From an uncultured Helicobacter sp. (GTDB taxonomy: Bacteria; Campylobacterota; Campylobacteria; Campylobacterales; Helicobacteraceae), in NCBI RefSeq assembly GCF_947367035.1, contig NZ_CANBCA010000011.1, forward strand, positions 1 to 63,159: a stretch of 63,159 bases of DNA. Direction: 5' to 3'. Below the pieces are notes generated by a model. That model was given only the letters and a program-made list of their open reading frames with translations. It was not told the DNA's origin and made no database searches. The stretch's first letter is position 1; every line of letters starts with the position of its first letter. Made by a program: the position numbers and the translations under genes. Below are positions 17,653-25,621 of this stretch, one piece after another.

Positions 17653-18759
17653 TTATTGGCGCAAAGTAAGTGAGCGACGAACAACCCAGCCATTTTTAAT
17701 GGAAGGTGTGTTGGCATCCAAGATTCTAACCCAAATATCTTGTGTTTCTACAATGATAACAGAATCATTAGGCGTAAGTTTGCCAATCACAGGCGTATCG
17801 GTAGAAGGTAGTTGTCGGATATTTAAACTAGGAACTCTTGAAGTGTAAAGCGGTGCGTCTTGGGTGCTTTGAATGGAGTCTCCTGGTAAGGCAGTTTTAG
17901 TTGTTGGTTTTTCATCTTGTGTTAGAGATTCTGTATTGGTTTGTGTAGCGCGTGAAAGTTGAGACGTATTAGCAGGAGTGAAATTTTTGGTTTCTGAAAT
18001 TGTAATTTCTTGCGGAATCTCTTGGCTAAGGCTTTTGAGAATCCAACCTAAAACTTTACTATCTTCAAATGTGCCAATCAATATCCACTCTCCCCGTTCT
18101 TCTAGTATGACTGCTTTATGAGAAGGTGTGAGTTTGCCAATAATTGCGGAAGTAGTGTTTGGTTCTTGACGAATGTTAAGAGAGCGCACATTAGAGGTAA
18201 TATAAGTCTGATGGAGTGTAATAGGTGCAGTGGGTAATTCTCGTGATTCTATAGTTTGTGTGGAAGATGGAGATGAAGGAGTGATTTCTTTGCTAAATCT
18301 TTTCATAATCCAACCTAGTGGTCTTTCACTTTCTACATCAGCGATAAAAATCCAATCACCTTTTTCCTCTAAAAGAATAGTTTGGTCTGCCGGTGTGAGT
18401 TTGCCAATAATTGCGGAAGTAGTGTTTGGTTCTTGACGAATGTTAAGGGATTTGGTATCAGTAGAAATATAGGTTTTTGGTATTTGTATTAGCTCATCTT
18501 GTGGTTCTTGTGGGATTTCAATTATAGTAGATTGAGTTTCATTTGGCAGATCAGGCTCTAGCTCTGTTGGCTTTATGGTATTCATTGCGGTTTGATTGCT
18601 ATTGTCTAGCATAGAGTCTGCTTCTGTCTGCGGCACAACAACATTACTCTTTTTTTCTCGTAATAGCTCAAAAGCAGAATAGTAAATGACAAAGGTAAGC
18701 AGAAGCACAAAAATTGGTAATGGATAGACTTTTAAAAACTTTTTTAAACTATCAAGCAT
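17653..18759 (-). CDS. Membrane-anchored protein with three bacterial SH3 repeats
   Basis: The 368-residue protein has one N-terminal membrane segment (about residues 13-31, PLPIFVLLLTFVIYY), placing the rest in the periplasm. Acidic, Ser/Thr/Pro-rich linkers separate three SH3b domains, each opening with a SLNIRQ(E/L)P element followed by AIIGKLTP or PVIGKLTP, and ending in a GWI or GWVVRR strand. SH3b domains often bind peptidoglycan, so a cell-wall role is likely but not proven. The first two domains are nearly identical at DNA level over about 55 bp (see repeat entry). It precedes aroE by 26 nt, which says nothing about function. Confidence 0.82.
   Translation of the reverse strand: MLDSLKKFLKVYPLPIFVLLLTFVIYYSAFELLREKKSNVVVPQTEADSMLDNSNQTAMNTIKPTELEPDLPNETQSTIIEIPQEPQDELIQIPKTYISTDTKSLNIRQEPNTTSAIIGKLTPADQTILLEEKGDWIFIADVESERPLGWIMKRFSKEITPSSPSSTQTIESRELPTAPITLHQTYITSNVRSLNIRQEPNTTSAIIGKLTPSHKAVILEERGEWILIGTFEDSKVLGWILKSLSQEIPQEITISETKNFTPANTSQLSRATQTNTESLTQDEKPTTKTALPGDSIQSTQDAPLYTSRVPSLNIRQLPSTDTPVIGKLTPNDSVIIVETQDIWVRILDANTPSIKNGWVVRRSLTLRQ
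18127..18449 (-). repeat. Pair of near-identical 55-bp direct repeats inside the SH3 gene
   Basis: The stretch at about 18127-18182 recurs at about 18394-18449, differing at only one or two positions. Both encode the same peptide from RSLNIRQ or KSLNIRQ through NTTSAIIGKLTP. The distance, 267 bp, is a multiple of three, so recombination between the copies would delete or duplicate one SH3 unit without breaking the frame. Confidence 0.7.
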
Positions 18760-18841
18760 TCAATAATCCTAGAAATTTTTTAGAATTAAACTTACTCATA
18801 AATAAGGTTTGTTCTTATATTATAATATAATTTACTTAAAA

Positions 18842-19834
18842 TTAAGCAAAATTTACAGCTTTTTCTCCTTTTATTAATTCTCCTAGAATATAACCTCCTG
18901 ATTCTTTTGCGACAGAATCCGCCTTACTGCTTTCTACAATAAGCACCATCCCTATACCCATATTGAAAGTTCTATATTTATCCTCTTCTTCAATATATGG
19001 GCAAAGCATTTCAAAGATGGGTAAAGGTTGAATATTTTTTGTAAAAATCCTAGCATTTACATTTTGTGGTAAAGCACGAGGCAAGTTTTCAATGAGTCCG
19101 CCCCCTGTAATATGCGCAAGAGCTTTAATGTCATTTTGTAGTTTTTTAAAGGTTTTGACATAAATTTTTGTTGGGGTTAAAAGTGTTTCAATCAGTGGTT
19201 TGCCCTCAAAGAGAGAATCTAATGCAATTTTATGTTCAGATAAAATCTTGCGCACAAGAGAATAGCCATTAGAATGAATCCCGCTACTTGGGAGGGCAAT
19301 TAGAATATCTCCCGCTTTAGCTTGTGATTCTCTTTGCACGATTGCACGTTCTGCAATGCCAACTGCAAACCCAGCTAAATCAAAGTCTTTTGCCTGATAC
19401 ATATTGGGCATTTCAGCAGTTTCTCCACCAATAAGTGCGCATTCTGCTTCTAAACAACCTTTCACGATTCCGCTGATGACTTCCAAAGCAACTTCTTTAT
19501 TTAGTTTGCCTGTGGCGTAATAATCCAAAAAAAACAGAGGAGTGGCAAAATTACAAATCAAATCATTCACGCACATTGCAACTAAATCAATCCCAACACT
19601 ATTTAAGATTCCACTATCAATTGCAAGTTTTAACTTCGTCCCTACTCCATCTGTCGCAGCTAAAAGGACAGGTTCTTGATAGCCACAGGGCAACAAGAAT
19701 GCACCACTAAAAGAGCCAATTCCGCCTAATACATTTGCATTAAAAGTTTGTTTTACAAGTCCTTTGAGGTTTTCAACTAACGCATTTCCTTGTGCAATAT
19801 CTACGCCAGAATCTTTATAGTTTAGTTTTTTCAT
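18842..19834 (-). CDS. purM: Phosphoribosylformylglycinamidine cyclo-ligase
   Basis: PurM (AIR synthetase) closes the imidazole ring in purine synthesis, using ATP. The 330-residue protein shows the family landmarks in order: NYKDSGVDIAQGNALV at the start, VLLAATDGVGTKLKLA, GIDLVAMCVNDLI, FLDYYATGKL, ALIGGETAEMPNMY, AGFAVGIAER, LPSSGIHSNGYSLVRK and LAHITGGGLIENLPR. It is transcribed alone, facing ppk across a 150-bp divergent region. The end is slightly shorter than usual after YRTFNMGIGMVLIV, but the last strand GGYILGEL is there. Confidence 0.95.
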   Translation of the reverse strand: MKKLNYKDSGVDIAQGNALVENLKGLVKQTFNANVLGGIGSFSGAFLLPCGYQEPVLLAATDGVGTKLKLAIDSGILNSVGIDLVAMCVNDLICNFATPLFFLDYYATGKLNKEVALEVISGIVKGCLEAECALIGGETAEMPNMYQAKDFDLAGFAVGIAERAIVQRESQAKAGDILIALPSSGIHSNGYSLVRKILSEHKIALDSLFEGKPLIETLLTPTKIYVKTFKKLQNDIKALAHITGGGLIENLPRALPQNVNARIFTKNIQPLPIFEMLCPYIEEEDKYRTFNMGIGMVLIVESSKADSVAKESGGYILGELIKGEKAVNFA

Positions 19835-19939
19835 AATGAATAATCCTGCAATAAATTTGGCAAATGATACAAAATTACAACTTAAACCTTATTATTGTGT
19901 CTTTTTAAGGTAAAAAGGTAAGTTTTAAGCGAATTTTAC

Positions 19940-19945
19940 TATAAT
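19940..19945 (+). promoter_or_regulatory. -10 box upstream of ppk
   Basis: TATAAT in the context TTTTACTATAATCAATAAG lies 36 bp before the ppk ATG, in the divergent region between purM and ppk. No clear -35. The leader would carry the strong RBS AAGGAG at 19971-19976. Confidence 0.55.
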
Positions 19946-19981
19946 CAATAAGAGCAATATCATAAAGCAAAAGGAGTGAAA

Positions 19982-22087
19982 ATGGCACCAAATACTTTTA
20001 ATAAGCCAACGAATTTTATCAATCGCGAGCTATCTTGGTTGCGTTTTAATACGCGTGTATTGAGCGAAGCACAGGATTCTAATAATCCGCTTTTGGAGCG
20101 TCTAAAGTTTATTGCTATTTATGGCACGAATTTAGATGAATTTTATATGGTGCGGGTTGCTGGTTTAAAGAGGCTTTATAGCGCACGCATTACGGAGAGT
20201 GGTCCAGATAGGCTGACACCAAAGGAGCAATTAGACGAGATTCGCAATTATCTTAAGCTAGAAAAACAGCGACTAGAAGCGTGTTACTTTGAAATTAAAG
20301 AGGAGTTAAGCAAGCTTGGTTTATGCATTAAAACTTATAATGAAGCGGATAAAAATCAAAAAAAAGAATTGCAAGAATATTTTATTAATCATCTTTATCC
20401 TATCGTTGTGCCAATTGCAGTAGATGCGACACACCCTTTTCCGCATTTAAATAACCTTAGTTATGTTTTGGCATTAAAACTTCAAAGCATAGATAATCCT
20501 AGTGAAATTAAATTTGGTATGACGCGTATTTCAAGAATGCTCCCGGGATTCGTGCGCTTAGGCGATACTTATTTCCATACAGATTCCATTGTGGCAGAAT
20601 TTACCGATGAATTATTTCCGGGATTTAAAGTGTTAAGTTGGACTTCTTTTAGGGTAACTAGGAACGCGGATATGGAGATTGAAGAGGAAGAGGGTGATGA
20701 CTTTATGGCATTAATGACAGAGGGCTTAAAGTCTCGCCGCAAGGGTGAAATTATCCGTTTAGAAATTAGTAAAACGGACGATTTAGAACTTCAAAGCTTC
20801 GTAGAACAATACATTAAAGTAACTCCTGAAGATATTTATGAGTGTAAAGCACCAATGAATTCTAGCATTCTGTGGGAAATTGTGGGGAATAAAAATTTTG
20901 CTAAATTGACTTTCCCAAGTTATACTTCTAAGGTTTTACCACCATTAGATTCTAATGCAAACATTTTCTCTGTGCTTGATTCTCAAGACATTCTTTCATT
21001 TCAGCCTTATGAGAGTTTTGACCCTGTGGTGAACTTTATCCAAAGTGCTGCAAAAGACCCTGATGTTTTCTCTATCCGAATGACACTCTATCGTGTGGGT
21101 AAAAATTCCCCAATCGTTAAAGCCTTGATTGAGGCGGCAGAAAATGGCAAACAAGTTACAGCATTAGTAGAGCTTAAAGCACGTTTTGATGAGGAAAACA
21201 ACTTGCATTGGGCACGTGCATTGGAATCCGCAGGAGCACACGTAATTTATGGAGTGCCGGGACTTAAAGTGCATGCTAAAATTGCTCTTGTGATTAAAAG
21301 TATTGGGCGTGAATTGCGCGAATATGTGCATTTAAGCACGGGCAACTATAACCCAAGCACTGCCAAAATTTATACAGACATTAGCTATATGACTTCCAAG
21401 AGAGAATTTACGCAAGACGCAACCAAGTTTTTCCATAATCTTTCAGGATTTTCCCATAAATCTAAACTCAATACTTTGCTTGCTGCTCCTTTGCAAATTA
21501 AGCCTAAAATTTTAGAGCTCATTGAAAATGAAACGAAGGCAGGTAAAGAAGGTCGTATCATTTTAAAAGCAAATTCTATTGTAGATACAGATGTGATTTT
21601 GGCGCTTTATAAAGCGTCAGCTGCAGGTGTGAAGATTGATTTAATCGTGCGTGGAATTTGTTGTTTAAGACCGGGTATTAAAGGAGTGAGTGAAAATATC
21701 CGCGTGATTTCTATTGTGGGTAAATATCTTGAGCACGCAAGGATTTATTATTTCAAACACGCAAAAGTGCAAATTTACTTTGCAAGTGCCGATTTAATGC
21801 CACGTAACCTTGAGAGACGCGTAGAGCTTATGACTCCAATTTTTGAAGATAATCTTGCGGATAAACTCTTTGGCATTATCAAGATTCAAAGTGAGGATAA
21901 CGCTAAAGCACACGAACTCCAAAAAGATGGCGAATACATTAAACTGGCTCCAAAAGAGGGAGAGAAGCCAACCAATAGCCAAAAAATGCTAGAAGACCAT
22001 ACGAATACACTTTATGCTTCTTTAAAGCGTGAAGCAGAGGAGGTCAAAGCAAAAAAACTCGCAAGACGAATGCTAAAAGAAAGTTAA
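19982..22087 (+). CDS. ppk: Polyphosphate kinase 1
   Basis: Ppk1 makes long-chain polyphosphate from ATP; polyphosphate supports stress survival and virulence traits in related species. ATG 19982 gives 701 residues; AAGGAG lies 5 nt upstream, so the GTG at 19976 is rejected. The order is N-terminal domain (FINRELSWLRFNTRVL), head domain, then two phospholipase-D-like domains. The autophosphorylated His is in YVHLSTGNYNPSTAK, and the second His is in HARIYYFKHAKVQIYF. ADLMPRNLERRVE is the usual final signature. Complete. Confidence 0.96.
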   Translation: MAPNTFNKPTNFINRELSWLRFNTRVLSEAQDSNNPLLERLKFIAIYGTNLDEFYMVRVAGLKRLYSARITESGPDRLTPKEQLDEIRNYLKLEKQRLEACYFEIKEELSKLGLCIKTYNEADKNQKKELQEYFINHLYPIVVPIAVDATHPFPHLNNLSYVLALKLQSIDNPSEIKFGMTRISRMLPGFVRLGDTYFHTDSIVAEFTDELFPGFKVLSWTSFRVTRNADMEIEEEEGDDFMALMTEGLKSRRKGEIIRLEISKTDDLELQSFVEQYIKVTPEDIYECKAPMNSSILWEIVGNKNFAKLTFPSYTSKVLPPLDSNANIFSVLDSQDILSFQPYESFDPVVNFIQSAAKDPDVFSIRMTLYRVGKNSPIVKALIEAAENGKQVTALVELKARFDEENNLHWARALESAGAHVIYGVPGLKVHAKIALVIKSIGRELREYVHLSTGNYNPSTAKIYTDISYMTSKREFTQDATKFFHNLSGFSHKSKLNTLLAAPLQIKPKILELIENETKAGKEGRIILKANSIVDTDVILALYKASAAGVKIDLIVRGICCLRPGIKGVSENIRVISIVGKYLEHARIYYFKHAKVQIYFASADLMPRNLERRVELMTPIFEDNLADKLFGIIKIQSEDNAKAHELQKDGEYIKLAPKEGEKPTNSQKMLEDHTNTLYASLKREAEEVKAKKLARRMLKES

Positions 22088-22427
22088 GATTTTGTCATTT
22101 TAAATCTTGCAATAACGACAAAAGGGCAGTGGCTTTGCCATAAAGCTTAGAATCTCTTGGTAAGTAAATTGAGCTGTGCGACTTGTGAGAAATGGGAGCA
22201 ACCAAAACAATTTAGATTGCAATGGTCGGCTAGATGAATATCAATTTTTGTTTAGGTATGTGGGTGGCGTTAGTTTTTCTGCATAATGCAATAACCTAGA
22301 ATTTAATCTTTTTTGCGCCTAAATCTTTGAAATTGTTGTTTTGATTTCAAAATAAAAGGAAAATTTAGCCTATTTTGCCCCCGATGAATTGCTTAATGGC
22401 TTGTTTCAGTGGTATGCCTTTGCGAAT
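22088..22427. other. 340-bp gene-free stretch with decayed repeat
   Basis: No open frame of convincing length lies here, between convergent ppk and rdgB. The left end (about 22090-22140) carries a worn copy of the CATTGC-type repeat (TTGCAATAACGACAAAAGGG and GGCTTTGCCATAA). A weak AAGATTT/AAATCTT inverted repeat sits directly after the ppk stop and might act in termination. The right end reads through from rdgB in the same frame for 20 codons after its stop, probably by chance. Nothing else is recognisable. Confidence 0.5.
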
Positions 22428-23048
22428 TTATTTTTCAAGCAAAGAGCGCAACAGATACTGCGCATTCTCTAATGCGATTTTGCGGTGAGAGATAGCGTTT
22501 TTCTCTCTGCTGCTTAACTCAGCTAGGGTCTTATCAAAGCCTTTTGGAATAAAGATTGGGTCATAGCCAAACCCATTATTTCCTCTTTTTTGTGCAATGA
22601 CTTTCCCATACATCATTCCGTGCGCACTATAATTTCCAATACTTGTGCTAATGCCAATACACGCGCAATAATGCGCATTAGAGATTCCACCTAGCTTTTC
22701 TACCTCTTGTCTTAGTTTCTCTAGGTTTGCTTCTGCTCCTCCTCTAGAATAGCGCGCACTATGAATGCCAGGTTTTCCTCCTAGCAAATCTACACAGATT
22801 CCGCTATCATCAGAGAGAATAATGTCTCTTGCCTCTAAAATTTCTTGTGCTTTAAGAGCGTTAAAGACAGCTTTAGATTTAAGAAGTGCGTTTTCTTTGA
22901 AACTTTTTCCATTTTCGTCTATCTCAAATGGTTCTAAAATCTCACTCCAAGCTAGAATTTCAAGCTTAGAGTCTCGTGCTAAATCCCGATAAATCTCTTG
23001 AATTTCTCTTATTTTGTCTCTATTTGAACTTGCTAAAATTAAGCGCAT
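22428..23048 (-). CDS. rdgB: XTP/dITP diphosphatase (Ham1/RdgB family)
   Basis: RdgB hydrolyses non-canonical purine triphosphates (XTP, dITP), keeping them out of DNA. I start at ATG 23048 (206 residues): AAGGTAAGGAT precedes it and the family N-terminus RLILASSNRDKIREIQ follows. The longer frame from 23123 would overlap the divergent transporter gene. Signatures seen: ENALLKSKAVFNAL, SDDSGICVDLLGGKPGIHSA, GYDPIFIPKGFDKTLAELS and KNAISHRKIALE. All catalytic acidic residues appear in place. Confidence 0.94.
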   Translation of the reverse strand: MRLILASSNRDKIREIQEIYRDLARDSKLEILAWSEILEPFEIDENGKSFKENALLKSKAVFNALKAQEILEARDIILSDDSGICVDLLGGKPGIHSARYSRGGAEANLEKLRQEVEKLGGISNAHYCACIGISTSIGNYSAHGMMYGKVIAQKRGNNGFGYDPIFIPKGFDKTLAELSSREKNAISHRKIALENAQYLLRSLLEK

Positions 23049-23116
23049 ATCCTTACCTTTATTTATTTTTGCTAAAATTCCCCTTTTGTTTTGGAATTTT
23101 AGCATAAGGATACAAA

Positions 23117-24481
23117 ATGGCAAAGGAATCCCTGATTAAGCAAAGCTTACCTTTAAGTCTGATTCTAGCTTCTAGGTTTTTTGGTTTATTTATTGTTATG
23201 CCTGTTTTATCGCTTTATGCACTTTTTCTTGAGAGTTCAAGTCCTATTTTAATTGGAATCGCAATGGGAGGATATGCGCTAACACAAGTGCTATTTCAGA
23301 TTCCATTTGGGTTTTTAAGTGATAAGATTGGACGCAAAAGTATGATTGCTTTAGGACTTGTTATTTTTGCCTTAGGCTCACTTGTTTGTGCATTAAGCAC
23401 AGATATTTATATGCTAATTCTTGGCAGACTTATGCAGGGGGCTGGGGCAGTTGGGGGCGTGATAAGTGCGATGATAGCCGATTTGGTGCGGGAGGAGAAT
23501 CGCACAAAAGCAATGGCGCTAATGGGAGCAACCATCTCTTTAAGCTTCACTTTTGCTTTAATTTTAGGTCCAATTCTTGGGGCAAATTTGGGCGTGCCAA
23601 GTTTGTTTTGGATTACTTGTGCCTTAGCGCTTTTTGGGCTTGTGATTCTGTTTGTCGCTGTGCCAAATGCCCCAAAAGTTACTTATAGCTTTGCACACAA
23701 AAGCGGAGAATATAGCGTAATTTTAAAAAATAAAAACCTCCAAATTATGAATCTTACAAATTTTTTACAAAAAGGCTTTATGACTTTAGCCTTCCTGATT
23801 ATCCCTATCGCACTTGTAAAGGGCTTTGAAATGCCTAAAGAGAACTTGTGGCAAGTGTATATCCCTGCTTCACTTTTGGGATTCTTTGCAATGGCTCCCG
23901 CTGCGATTATCGCAGAGAAAAAGGGTAAATTTAAAAGTGTAATGGTGTTTGGAATCTTGCTTTTTGTCTTGGCTTATTTGCTAATGTTGAGCCGAAGTCA
24001 AGCAGTATTTATCACAGGTATTTTGATATTTTTCATCGGTTTTTCTATGCACGAACCGATTATGCAAAGCCTTGCAAGTCGCTATTGCAAGGCTAATCAA
24101 AAGGGGAGTGCAATGGGGATTTTCACTTCTTTTGGTTATTTGGGGAGCTTTTTTGGCGCATTGCTTGGAGGACATTTTTATACCTTTTTTAGTCCGCTCT
24201 CTATCACGATGTTTGTTGTGATTGCATCTTTTTTATGGATTCTGTCTTTTTCTCTTTTGGCAAATCCTACAATGCAAAAGAATCTTTATTTGTCCCTTAA
24301 GGGTGAAATTACTAATGAGGCTTTAGAAGTTTTAGGAGAATTGCGTGGAGTGATTGAATGGTATATCAATGAGAGTGAGCGGGTTGTAGTAGTAAAGTAT
24401 GATAAGCATTTATTGACAGAAGAAGAGATTGAAAGCTTTGTTTCAGAACATTTGCAAGTGTATTTTAAAGGTAGAGAATGA
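23117..24481 (+). CDS. MFS transporter, YajR-like, with C-terminal domain
   Basis: The 454-residue protein has 12 hydrophobic segments. MFS motif A is present as GFLSDKIGRKSMI after TM2, and GRLMQGAGAVGG is in TM4. After TM12 about 70 residues remain (GEITNEALEVLGELRGVIEW to LQVYFKGRE). These look like a small alpha-beta domain, and the total length equals that of E. coli YajR, which has a ferredoxin-like YAM domain in this position. A proton-driven drug or metabolite exporter is likely; the substrate is unknown. RBS AAGGA precedes ATG 23117. Its stop overlaps the next small ORF by 4 nt, so the three-gene run with ttcA is an operon. Confidence 0.88.
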   Translation: MAKESLIKQSLPLSLILASRFFGLFIVMPVLSLYALFLESSSPILIGIAMGGYALTQVLFQIPFGFLSDKIGRKSMIALGLVIFALGSLVCALSTDIYMLILGRLMQGAGAVGGVISAMIADLVREENRTKAMALMGATISLSFTFALILGPILGANLGVPSLFWITCALALFGLVILFVAVPNAPKVTYSFAHKSGEYSVILKNKNLQIMNLTNFLQKGFMTLAFLIIPIALVKGFEMPKENLWQVYIPASLLGFFAMAPAAIIAEKKGKFKSVMVFGILLFVLAYLLMLSRSQAVFITGILIFFIGFSMHEPIMQSLASRYCKANQKGSAMGIFTSFGYLGSFFGALLGGHFYTFFSPLSITMFVVIASFLWILSFSLLANPTMQKNLYLSLKGEITNEALEVLGELRGVIEWYINESERVVVVKYDKHLLTEEEIESFVSEHLQVYFKGRE

Positions 24482-24696
24482 AAAAAACTTTTGATTTTTC
24501 AAGTTTAGCAAATAAAGATTTCAAAGAGTTTATCCTTGCACTACTTTTAAAGAATCTAGGCTTTGTCAATAGAGATGTAAAGAATCCCAAGCCTTTAAAA
24601 CTTGCCTTAAGTCTTATAATCACTGCTCCAACGATACTAGGAAGTAATGAAAAAATCACATTACTTACAAATGCAAAGGAATTAGGCATTATTTGA
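24478..24696 (+). CDS. Small hypothetical protein between transporter and ttcA
   Basis: The 72-residue frame starts with ATGA overlapping the transporter stop and ends with TGATG overlapping the ttcA start. Such tight packing strongly suggests a translated gene. The product (KKTFDFSSLANKDFKEFILA at the N-terminus, then KNLGFVNRDVKNPKPLKLAL and ITAPTILGSNEKITLLTNAK) is basic and has no signal peptide or certain membrane segment. I do not recognise a family. It may simply keep ribosomes moving between its neighbours. Confidence 0.6.
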   Translation: MKKTFDFSSLANKDFKEFILALLLKNLGFVNRDVKNPKPLKLALSLIITAPTILGSNEKITLLTNAKELGII

Positions 24697-25475
24697 TGAA
24701 AACTAACACAATAGAAATTAGCAAAAAAATCCTAAAAATCACAGGTTCTACGAATGCGCAGTTCAATCTGATTAGAGAGGGGGATAAGGTGTTATTGGGT
24801 TTGAGTGGCGGTAAGGATTCTATGCTACTTGCGACACTTTTAGCAAGATTGAAAAAATATGCCCCTTTTAAGTTTGAATTTAAAGCTGTTACGATTGATT
24901 ATGGGCGCGGGGGAGAGTATGGATATATCTTTGATTATTGTGAAAATCTTGAGATTCCTTATGAACTTTATCCAACAGATATTTATAAGATTTTAGAGGC
25001 AAACAAACGTGAGGGAAGCGTGTATTGTAGTTTTTGTTCTAGAATGCGGCGGGGAGCTTTGTATTCTAAAGCTTTGGAGGGAGGATTTAACAAACTTGCT
25101 TTAGCGCACCATTTAGATGATGCAGCAGAAAGCTTTATGATGAATCTTACCTATAATGGTGCATTGCGTTCAATGCCGCCCCTTTACAGAGCAGAGAATG
25201 GCTTATATGTGATTCGTCCCTTGATTTTTGTGCGAGAGCGGCAAATTATTGACTTCATCGCTAAAAATAATATTTATATCGCACCAGATTGCAATTGTCC
25301 TATAATGTGGCAAACACACGATAAACGTCCCTTTGCAAGAGAGAAAACGAAACAAATGTTGAAAAAAATGGAAGAGGAAAATCCCGATTTTTTCACTTCT
25401 TTGAAGGTTGCATTGGGTAATGTGCATTTAAAGAGCCTTTTTGATGAGCGGTATTTGGATAAACAAGAAGAGTGA
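24696..25475 (+). CDS. ttcA: TtcA-like tRNA 2-thiocytidine synthetase
   Basis: TtcA-type enzymes thiolate C32 of certain tRNAs using ATP and an iron-sulfur cluster. The 259-residue product has the PP-loop LGLSGGKDSMLLA near residue 35. It also has the CxxC pair in VYCSFCSRMRRGALY, the HHLDDAAESFMMN segment and a third Cys region in IAPDCNCPIMWQ. All three potential cluster cysteines are present. ATG 24696 is used, overlapping the preceding stop by one base. The family also contains the related TtuA/CTU1 group; length and motif order favour TtcA. Confidence 0.87.
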   Translation: MKTNTIEISKKILKITGSTNAQFNLIREGDKVLLGLSGGKDSMLLATLLARLKKYAPFKFEFKAVTIDYGRGGEYGYIFDYCENLEIPYELYPTDIYKILEANKREGSVYCSFCSRMRRGALYSKALEGGFNKLALAHHLDDAAESFMMNLTYNGALRSMPPLYRAENGLYVIRPLIFVRERQIIDFIAKNNIYIAPDCNCPIMWQTHDKRPFAREKTKQMLKKMEEENPDFFTSLKVALGNVHLKSLFDERYLDKQEE

Positions 25476-25621
25476 GAATCCGATTCTCTGATTTTGTTTG
25501 TGAAATTACTTTTAAAGTGTTTTGCACAAGATTTTGCATATTTTTTATGAAAGCATCTAATGTCATTGTGAGGCGTAGTCGAAGCAATCTATTCTTTGTG
25601 GAATTTTGCAATGGCGAAAAC
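25476..25621. repeat. Dispersed CATTGTGAGG-type repeat, copy 2
   Basis: The gap between convergent ttcA and the glycan transferase gene contains TGTCATTGTGAGGCGTAGTC at 25561-25580 followed by GAAGCAATCT, and an inverted partner TTTTGCAATGGCGAAAA about 20 bp on. It matches the copy at 12394-12420 in layout. Directly after the ttcA stop there is also a short perfect palindrome GAGAATC-C-GATTCTC (25474-25488) followed by TGATTTTGTTT, possibly a weak terminator. Confidence 0.5.

Noticed and set aside
22367..22427. In-frame continuation of rdgB for 20 codons after its stop
   Set aside because: The stop is normal, the extension is not needed for the fold, and length is within chance for AT-rich sequence.
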